From: CAYXZQ01 sp964469935
GTDB lineage: Archaea; Nanobdellota; Nanobdellia; Woesearchaeales; DSVV01
NCBI GenBank assembly: GCA_964469935.1
Contig: CAYXZQ010000014.1
Coordinates: 1-36,362 of the forward strand
Reading direction: 5' to 3'
DNA length: 36,362 nucleotides
Below the pieces are notes generated by a model that was not told the DNA's origin, searched no databases, and worked only from the letters and a program-made list of their open reading frames with translations. Shown here piece after piece: positions 31,018 through 36,362 of this stretch. The position numbers and the translations under genes were made by a program. How positions within the stretch are numbered: the stretch's first letter is position 1; every line of letters starts with the position of its first letter.

Positions 31018-33539
31018 AAAAATGCATGATAATCATCATCATCCTTTCGATTGCCGCAGCCCAGGCCCTCGGCCAGGTCACGCTCTTCAACAATTCCCTG
31101 CAGAGCATCGATCTGACCTATCCTAGCCTTGACAGGACAGACAGGTTCTTCATAACCCTGCCGCAAGGGACCGTGACAGAGGCGAGGATGGACATCCAGG
31201 GACTTGACATACTTGGCCAGACGATACAGCCGGCGGACATAGTCATCGTGACTGACGTATCAGGGAGCATGGGCAGCGGAGGGAAGATGAATGCCGCAAA
31301 GACGGCTGCTTTGAGCTTTCTCGACAATGTCAACCTGAACTACATACACGTGGGCCTTGTCCATTACTCAGCCTGGGGAGGAGAGACCGCATCGGCTCTC
31401 AGGACAGACCTTGACGAGCACCTCACAAACAACAGGGCGAACCTTCAATCAGAGATAAACGGATATTTTGCAAACGGCTTCACCAACATGGGGGGCGGCA
31501 TGGAGCTTGCGATGGACGAGCTTCTCGGATCCCACGCCCAAAGCACCAACAGGAAGTACATGATCGTGATGACCGACGGGATAGCGAACTGCTATCCGAA
31601 CAACATCAACAGCTACGACCTCTACAACACGGGGAGCGGCACCTGCAATGACAATTCGGCAGGCAGGGCCTCGGCAACGAATTTCGTCAATTATATCGCA
31701 CAGATGTGCGCCGACAATGACATCGTCATATACGGGGTAGCTTTCGGAAGCGATGCAAACCAGCCCTTGATCGACCAGATATCCTCCCTCACAGGGGGCC
31801 ATTCTTATTTTGCACCTGACTCGCAGACCCTGACAGACATATACAACGATATTGCACAGTCCATAAGCTACCAGGATTTCCCGACGCCCGACATATCCTC
31901 ATCCAGCCCGTCGGGGGTGCAGGGCTGGAGCTATCCGAGCCAGTTCTCGCTAGACACCACGTGGAACAACGGGAACTGTGGGACATCGGGTGCGACCTGC
32001 ACTGACTTCAGGAGCCTTCTGCAGACGAACATAGACCACTGCACCTCATTTCCGTGCGACGTCATGTTCAATGCCCACTCGAGCACGTTCGGGCAGATAA
32101 CCCTATCGAACCTTTACATTGCGATAAACCAGCCTCCGCAGGGCAACTATCCGCCTACAGGCACCTGCGGCAGCAGGCAAATATCCTGCCCGAATTCAGG
32201 GGTAACCATCGGTCTCGACGACGGCTCGTTCGTGTCTGATCCCAACGACGCGCCAGACACTCTCACATGGACGCTGGAATCGACAGTCCAGTCGCCCGGG
32301 GGGGCTCATTTCATACTCGACCCGGGCTATGACCATGACAGGCAGCTGACAATTTCGGTCGACCCTGCCCACCTGGGTGATCCTGCGTGGGAGGTTTTCA
32401 TTTTCAATGTCACTGACCCCTGGGGCGCTTCGACCATGGCATGTGTGAATGTCAGTTATGAAGGCTGCATGTTGTGCGGGGACGGCATCGTCGAGCCGGG
32501 CGAGCAGTGCGACGACGGCAACACCATAAGCACCGACGCATGCGTCAACTGCATGAACGCCGCATGTGGTGACGGGTACGTGGAGGCAGGTGTCGAGCAG
32601 TGCGACACAGGGCCGGCCGGGATCGGCGACGACACTGACGGGTGCAGGGACGACTGCACCACTATATCCTGCGGTGACGGCATAGTGGATGCAGGAGAGC
32701 AGTGCGATGACGGCAACACAATCAACTCGGACGCGTGCGTGAACTGCATGAACGCCGCATGCGGGGACGGATATGTTGAGGCAGACGTCGAGGAATGCGA
32801 CGGAAATGTAAATGTAGGGGCTCACCAGAGATGCGACAACAACTGTCAGCTTGAAGACCTGACATACTGCGGTGACGGGACAAGGCAGAGCCCGAACCAG
32901 GAGCACGAGGGCGGGCCTCACGACAACGGTTTCGAGGAATGCGACGGCAACGACGGGGTGGGCGACTACCAGCACTGCTCGTCGAGCTGTGTACTGGTCC
33001 AGGAGACCTACTGCGGGGACGGGATAAGGCAGAACCCGAACTATCAGGGAGAGGATGAGCAATGCGACTACGGGAGCGAGAACGGAGGGGACTTCTGCAC
33101 GACGCACTGCGAGAAGATAATCCCCCTGTTCAGGAAATTCACCATCAAGAACACTGATTTCAACTCATTCGACATGTACAGGGAGTACCTCCACAAGATA
33201 TGGCCCAGACCCACTGACGTGAACAGCATAACTTTTTCAGGCAACTCGCATCTGACACCCATTGTCAGGTACAATGCTGTCGGCGTATCCGTACCTGCTG
33301 ACTGGACTGGCTCGGAGATAGTCGATTTCACCTCGACAAACAAGGTTGGCGACACGGTGCAGATGAAGATAAACTTCACTGTCATTAACACGCCAGATTA
33401 CGGGATGACCGGCCAACAGACCAGACTGCTCGTGTCAAAGGGCCTACTGGTCTCGGACTACTACCTGGATTCCCTGACAGGCAACCTGGATGTCTGGGGG
33501 CCTTATGACATAACAGTCAAGGTGTGGGAGATAAGATGA
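31014..33539 (+). CDS. Secreted von Willebrand A / CGDG (DUF4215-like) cysteine-rich adhesin
   Basis: 841 residues from ATG 31014; an upstream frame from 30996 is not supported. A Sec signal peptide (CMIIIIILSIAAAQALG) is followed by a VWA domain (about 75-270) with a full MIDAS: D81-x-S83-x-S85 (DVSGSMG), T157 and D188 (MTDG). A beta-rich region follows (Cys pairs, NVT and NVS sequons). Residues 486-699 hold 25 cysteines in six CGDG units (CGDGIVEPGEQCDDGNT). A C-terminal beta domain of about 140 residues ends EIR with no membrane anchor. It sits between a Cys-rich anchored protein and a pilin-like gene, so a pilus-tip adhesin analogous to PilY1 is my reading; an independent secreted protein is the alternative. 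Confidence 0.85.
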   Translation: MKKCMIIIIILSIAAAQALGQVTLFNNSLQSIDLTYPSLDRTDRFFITLPQGTVTEARMDIQGLDILGQTIQPADIVIVTDVSGSMGSGGKMNAAKTAALSFLDNVNLNYIHVGLVHYSAWGGETASALRTDLDEHLTNNRANLQSEINGYFANGFTNMGGGMELAMDELLGSHAQSTNRKYMIVMTDGIANCYPNNINSYDLYNTGSGTCNDNSAGRASATNFVNYIAQMCADNDIVIYGVAFGSDANQPLIDQISSLTGGHSYFAPDSQTLTDIYNDIAQSISYQDFPTPDISSSSPSGVQGWSYPSQFSLDTTWNNGNCGTSGATCTDFRSLLQTNIDHCTSFPCDVMFNAHSSTFGQITLSNLYIAINQPPQGNYPPTGTCGSRQISCPNSGVTIGLDDGSFVSDPNDAPDTLTWTLESTVQSPGGAHFILDPGYDHDRQLTISVDPAHLGDPAWEVFIFNVTDPWGASTMACVNVSYEGCMLCGDGIVEPGEQCDDGNTISTDACVNCMNAACGDGYVEAGVEQCDTGPAGIGDDTDGCRDDCTTISCGDGIVDAGEQCDDGNTINSDACVNCMNAACGDGYVEADVEECDGNVNVGAHQRCDNNCQLEDLTYCGDGTRQSPNQEHEGGPHDNGFEECDGNDGVGDYQHCSSSCVLVQETYCGDGIRQNPNYQGEDEQCDYGSENGGDFCTTHCEKIIPLFRKFTIKNTDFNSFDMYREYLHKIWPRPTDVNSITFSGNSHLTPIVRYNAVGVSVPADWTGSEIVDFTSTNKVGDTVQMKINFTVINTPDYGMTGQQTRLLVSKGLLVSDYYLDSLTGNLDVWGPYDITVKVWEIR
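32475..32795 (+). repeat. Tandem 195-bp repeat encoding CGDG cysteine-rich units
   Basis: The sequence from 32475 recurs from 32670, offset exactly 195 bases (65 codons). The block encoding DACVNCMNAACGDGYVEA is almost identical in both copies, including the identical bases ctgcatgaacgccgcatg. The second copy is cut short after about 125 bases, then diverged CGDG units continue to about 33110. Confidence 0.85.
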
Positions 33540-34270
33540 ACAAAAAGGCGATATTCTTCACATTGTCCGCAATCCTGATTCTTCTTGTCGTCTTCTCCAT
33601 ATTCCTCTGGGAGAGCGAGAGCAGCGCCCAGTCAGGCGATGCGAACATCCAGTACGCGACGCAGAAGGTGACATCCGACTACATGAGCGACGTGGGGGAG
33701 AGGTACCTTCCCGAGTTCGTATCCATATCCGAAAAATACGGGCTGCGGGAGATATCGTCATACGTCGCAGGCGACATGAGCGCAGGCTACAGGATGGACC
33801 TCGCAAAGAACCTGACCTACACAGTCATGACAGGGCACATTGACAACAGGACAGAAAATCCCGGAACCCTGGTGCTCGCAAGACAGTATACCCTTCCATA
33901 CATGATAAACTCCACCTTCAGCACCCTGTCGGGCCCTTTGAATTTCACCAGGTTCGATTTCTCGGTGGACTCTGTCAGGCAGGTCTCTGACACCATGATA
34001 AGGGTGAACAGCACTGTCAGCTTCACGCTCACAGGCAGGATGTCAGCATGGGGCCAGGAGTCCAACATCACTTGGAACGACAGCAAGAAGTACTCCGACG
34101 AATTCTCGATAATAGGATTCTACGACACCAGGTCAAAAGAGACGATGACGGACATCTGGGCTGTAAACAGCAGTTATACCTGTTTTATCAGGACCATCGA
34201 TGCCGACGCGGAATGCGGTGGGTTCCACGGCCTCTGCCCATTCACGAACTGCCCTTACTCCCCGCCGTGA
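33536..34270 (+). CDS. Pilin-like protein, last gene of the pilus locus
   Basis: 244 residues from ATG 33536, which overlaps the VWA gene stop (ATGA). Leader MNKKA precedes IFFTLSAILILLVVFSIFLW; no acidic residue follows at position 5 or 6, so it may be a tip-type minor subunit. The ectodomain has several sequons (NLT, NRT, NST, NFT, NSS) and alternating strands (MIRVNSTVSFTLTGRMSAW), ending in a cysteine cluster (ECGGFHGLCPFTNCPYSPP). Coupling to the VWA gene suggests that the two products interact. Function is inferred from context. Confidence 0.75.
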   Translation: MNKKAIFFTLSAILILLVVFSIFLWESESSAQSGDANIQYATQKVTSDYMSDVGERYLPEFVSISEKYGLREISSYVAGDMSAGYRMDLAKNLTYTVMTGHIDNRTENPGTLVLARQYTLPYMINSTFSTLSGPLNFTRFDFSVDSVRQVSDTMIRVNSTVSFTLTGRMSAWGQESNITWNDSKKYSDEFSIIGFYDTRSKETMTDIWAVNSSYTCFIRTIDADAECGGFHGLCPFTNCPYSPP

Positions 34271-34318
34271 AATGACCAGGATGAATAACGCATGCATCCG
34301 GACCTGAGGAAAAATCGA

Positions 34319-34330
34319 AAACTATTTATT
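34319..34330 (+). promoter_or_regulatory. TATA-like element for the histone gene
   Basis: aaactatttatt lies about 40 nt before the histone ATG at 34364, giving a predicted leader of about 12 nt that includes agaggg. Confidence 0.4.
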
Positions 34331-34363
34331 GTCTGCCCGGCGACCTTTTCCAGAGGGATAAAT

Positions 34364-34576
34364 ATGGCAAGAAAAGTAGGAACAATACCAAAGGCGCCGG
34401 CCGGAAGGATACTGATGAAGATGGGAGCAAAGAGGGTCTCAGCAGAAGCGGTCGAGGAGTTCGTGGAGATATTGACAGACATCGCAGAAGAGATAGGAGA
34501 GCAGGCGGTAAGGATCGCTAAGCATTCCGGAAGAAAGACAGTGCAGGAAGGAGACATCAAGCTTGCGGTGAGATGA
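34364..34576 (+). CDS. Archaeal histone
   Basis: 70 residues from ATG 34364; the longer frame from 34292 crosses the promoter. The histone fold is complete: helix 1 (PAGRILMKMG), AKRVSAEAVEEFVEILTDIA for helix 2, and helix 3 after the RKT motif (HSGRKTVQEGDIKLAVR). The GRKT loop contacts DNA in HMfB-type histones. It ends at AVR without a tail. It has a short leader and abuts the convergent 34577 gene with no gap. Confidence 0.96.
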   Translation: MARKVGTIPKAPAGRILMKMGAKRVSAEAVEEFVEILTDIAEEIGEQAVRIAKHSGRKTVQEGDIKLAVR

Positions 34577-34990
34577 TCACCTGATCTCCCTTATCCACAT
34601 GAGCCCAATCTTGATCATGGCCTTGTTGAACTTGTCGGATATCTTGTATGACTTCTTGTAAAGGTCGTAGTCGATAAGACCCATGCCTTTCATAGGCGTG
34701 AGTATCCTGTCGTAGAACTGCCTCTTGTTGTAGGATAGCTTGACCTTCTTGCCAGTATAGGGGGGCTCGTCGAGCTCGGCGACATAGGTGCCATCATGCA
34801 GGGCAGTGGCAAAGGTGCTCATCTCTGTCTTTGAGAACACTCCCCCGTTCTTCCTGATGTCATTTATCAGAAGCTTGCCGACGATCTTCTGCTGTTTTGT
34901 CGCGAATATTATCTCGAATATGTCTTCAGGCAGATTGAACTGGTCAAAAAGTATAACCACATTTACCACCCCCAGTATATAGGGGTGCAT
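34577..34990 (-). CDS. Putative winged-helix protein, uncharacterised
   Basis: 137 residues if translated from the ATG at 34990. That start spans an inverted repeat, and GTG codons at 34969 and 34960 (after gggggtgg) are plausible alternatives giving about 130 or 127 residues. The body is alpha/beta with helix-rich segments (EIIFATKQQKIVGKLLINDI, FSKTEMSTFATALHDG) and a likely winged helix (YNKRQFYDRILTPMKGMGLI, YDLYKKSYKISDKF). I do not recognise the exact family. The gene is convergent with the histone gene. The palindrome over its promoter/start suggests autoregulation. Confidence 0.7.
   Translation of the reverse strand: MHPYILGVVNVVILFDQFNLPEDIFEIIFATKQQKIVGKLLINDIRKNGGVFSKTEMSTFATALHDGTYVAELDEPPYTGKKVKLSYNKRQFYDRILTPMKGMGLIDYDLYKKSYKISDKFNKAMIKIGLMWIREIR
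34967..34987. promoter_or_regulatory. Operator-like palindrome at the start of the 34577-34990 gene
   Basis: CACCCC at 34967-34972 and GGGGTG at 34982-34987 form perfect 6-bp arms around a 9-base AT-rich centre (cagtatata). It overlaps the proposed 5' end of the putative winged-helix gene, where a dimeric repressor could block initiation. Confidence 0.5.
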
Positions 34991-35121
34991 AGCTAGTATA
35001 AAAATGTTATTATTTGTATATTAAGGGTGTAATTGAGATATTTATGACACCGCTGGATGGATTTGTTGAATCATTGATATGGTTTTATGATAAATTAGTA
35101 ATATATATAAAGACCTTGTTT

Positions 35122-35130
35122 TTTTTAAAC
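35122..35130 (+). promoter_or_regulatory. TATA box for tRNA-Ala
   Basis: tttttaaac is centred about 28 nt before the first tRNA base at 35155. The wider 34991-35154 gap is very AT-rich and holds no other gene I can support. Confidence 0.45.
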
Positions 35131-35154
35131 GAAGTTTAATTGACATATTATAAT

Positions 35155-35228
35155 GGGCAGGTAGTTCAGTCCGGTAGAATGGCTGCTTGGCTAGCGGCAG
35201 GCCCCGGGTTCAAATCCCGGCCTGTCCA
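35155..35228 (+). tRNA. tRNA-Ala, anticodon GGC
   Basis: A full cloverleaf can be folded by hand. Acceptor stem 35155-35161 pairs with 35221-35227 and includes G3-U70, the alanine identity pair. D stem is GTTC/GAAT, anticodon stem GCTGC/GCGGC (35182-35186 with 35194-35198), and loop TTGGCTA places GGC at 35189-35191. The variable loop is 5 nt. The T stem CCGGG/CCCGG encloses TTCAAAT. The discriminator is A at 35228 and CCA is not encoded. Position 37 is T, where a purine is usual. No intron is seen. Confidence 0.93.
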
Positions 35229-35261
35229 TCACAGCTTTTTGCCAGAAAAAAAACAGAAAGC

Positions 35262-35268
35262 TTTTTTT
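35262..35268 (+). terminator. T7 tract after tRNA-Ala
   Basis: Seven T residues end 40 nt after the tRNA and directly abut the ATG at 35269; another T5 is at 35236-35240. Both could terminate the tRNA transcript. Confidence 0.4.
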
Positions 35269-36362
35269 ATGAATCCAGCTTCCCCATCTCAGAACAGGGT
35301 GAGAATCATCATTGATACAAAGCCTAAAAACATCGTCAGGAGACTTCTCGGAAGGGCAGGTATCGAGATAAACGGCAGAAATCCCTGGGACATCCAGGTC
35401 CATGACGACAGGCTCTACATGAGGGTCCTAACAGGGGGCTCCCTTGCCCTAGGCGATGCGTACATGGATGGCTGGTGGGATGCAAAAAAGCCAGACGAGT
35501 TCATCTTCAGGGTCCTGCAGGCCGGGCTCAACAAGAAGGTTATCTCACCCGCGAAAGTTGCGGGCGTCGTCCTCTCAAGCATCACCAACAGGCAGAGCCT
35601 CAGGAAGGCAAGGGGTTCGGCTGAAAGCCACTATAACCTTGGTAATGATTTCTACAGCGCAATGCTCGACAATAACATGCAGTACACCTGCGCATACTGG
35701 GAGGGTGCAAATACCCTTGACCAGGCCCAGGAGAACAAACTTGAGCTGGTCTGCAGGAAACTGTACCTGAAAAAAGGGGAGAGTGTCCTTGAGCTCGGAA
35801 GCGGCTGGGGCTATCTTGCGAAATACATGGCGGAAAAATATGGGTGCAGGGTCACAGCATACAATGTTTCATCAGAGCAGGTGAAGCATTCCAGGAAGAT
35901 TAACAAGGGCCTGCCGGTAAAGATAGAGCACAAGGACTACAGGCTTGCCGAGGGGCAGTTCGACAAGGTGGTATCCGTCGGGCTTGCCGAGCATGTCGGA
36001 CCGAAGAATTACCGGGCAATGATGGAGACTGCAAACAGGTGCCTCAGGGACAACAGCCTGTTCCTGTTGCACTCCATAGGCAGGGACGTATCCGGGACGA
36101 GCATCGACCCTTGGATCGACAAGTACATATTCCCGAATGCAGTGCTGCCCTCCCCAAAGCAACTGACCGCTGCTGCAGAATCCCTTTTCGTGATCGAGGA
36201 CTGGCATAATTTCGGACCTGACTATGACAGGACCCTGATGGCATGGTATGATAATTTCCAAAAGAGCTGGCCGGGTTTTCAGGACAGGTTCGGGGAGAGG
36301 TTCGGAAAGATGTGGAGCTATTACCTTCTTGCATGCGCAGGCAGTTTCAGGGCAAGGCACAA
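35269..36362 (+). CDS. cfa: Cyclopropane-fatty-acyl-phospholipid synthase family methyltransferase, 3' truncated by window edge
   Basis: 364 residues are visible and the frame is open to the window end. The N-terminal domain has GDAYMDGWWD at 62-71, as in E. coli Cfa. The methyltransferase domain has HYNLGNDFYSAMLD, MQYTCAYW with C141, the SAM loop VLELGSGWGYLA at 173-184, AEHVGPKNY with E241, LHSIG with H268 and WHNFGPDYDRTLMAWYDNF at 312-330. These match the bicarbonate-binding and catalytic residues of bacterial Cfa (C139, E239, H266). It would transfer a methylene from SAM to a lipid double bond. In an archaeon the target may be an unsaturated isoprenoid chain or imported lipid (inference). 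ATG 35269 has no ribosome-binding site; GTG 35299 is an alternative. Confidence 0.92.
   Translation, partial: MNPASPSQNRVRIIIDTKPKNIVRRLLGRAGIEINGRNPWDIQVHDDRLYMRVLTGGSLALGDAYMDGWWDAKKPDEFIFRVLQAGLNKKVISPAKVAGVVLSSITNRQSLRKARGSAESHYNLGNDFYSAMLDNNMQYTCAYWEGANTLDQAQENKLELVCRKLYLKKGESVLELGSGWGYLAKYMAEKYGCRVTAYNVSSEQVKHSRKINKGLPVKIEHKDYRLAEGQFDKVVSVGLAEHVGPKNYRAMMETANRCLRDNSLFLLHSIGRDVSGTSIDPWIDKYIFPNAVLPSPKQLTAAAESLFVIEDWHNFGPDYDRTLMAWYDNFQKSWPGFQDRFGERFGKMWSYYLLACAGSFRARH

Noticed and set aside
32196..33107. Long minus-strand open frame of 303 codons inside the VWA gene
   Set aside because: It is the mirror of the Cys/Asp/Gly-rich repeat coding sequence (Val/Ala-rich, repetitive), with no ribosome-binding site; the plus-strand protein has clear domains.
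34570..34588. GAGAT/ATCTC inverted repeat between histone and the convergent gene as a bidirectional terminator
   Set aside because: Only 5-bp arms with no T-tract, and it overlaps the coding ends; too weak to call.
35155..35300. Integration site or mobile element at the tRNA-Ala 3' end
   Set aside because: No integrase, no duplicated tRNA 3' segment elsewhere in the visible sequence, and the following gene is a complete-looking metabolic gene.

Overview
The window comes from an archaeal chromosome. It carries an aIF5B fragment, aIF2 gamma, ribosomal proteins eS6 and uL16 (L10e), a NOG1-type GTPase, a tail-less archaeal histone, an archaellin, and many genes whose TATA box lies 25-30 nt from the start codon, as in leaderless archaeal transcripts. 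Small pilin-like proteins and bacterial-looking enzymes (Lgt, a long-form triosephosphate isomerase, a cyclopropane-fatty-acid synthase family protein) would fit a DPANN-type lineage such as Woesearchaeota or relatives. That placement is inference and I cannot fix the taxon. Gene density is high; no stretch over 300 bases lacks a gene, the largest gap being 2633-2877.

Layout. 1-5845: housekeeping genes (aIF5B C-terminus, U32 peptidase-family protein, a small membrane-protein pair, Lgt, methionine aminopeptidase, HisRS). 5987-11395: an archaellin, a Cas4/RecB-like Fe-S nuclease, the eS6-aIF2 gamma pair, NOG1, uL16 and a tiny membrane protein. 11518-14691: three paralogous pilin-like proteins with a small membrane protein among them, a bacterial-type TIM on the opposite strand, and a short secreted protein. 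14770-19302 (minus strand): three membrane-anchored ectodomain proteins, one of them extremely rich in N-glycosylation sequons. 19414-22254 (minus strand): a GalT-like nucleotidyltransferase and a eukaryote-type (GT3) glycogen synthase. 22318: a winged-helix regulator.

22907-34270 is the most notable region: about 11 kb encoding what looks like a complete type IV pilus-like machine apart from its prepilin peptidase. It has an ATPase with an extra N-terminal winged helix, two TadC/GspF platform proteins, an unrecognised coiled-coil cytoplasmic protein, at least six pilin-like subunits of two N-terminal types, a cysteine-rich anchored protein, and a secreted protein combining a von Willebrand A domain with six CGDG (DUF4215-like) cysteine-rich units. 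Several junctions are ATGA overlaps, so synthesis is probably coupled. I read it as an adhesive pilus with a tip adhesin analogous to PilY1; this is inference.

34364-36362: a histone, a putative winged-helix gene with an operator-like palindrome over its start, a tRNA-Ala(GGC), and the start of a cyclopropane-fatty-acid synthase family gene that runs off the window.
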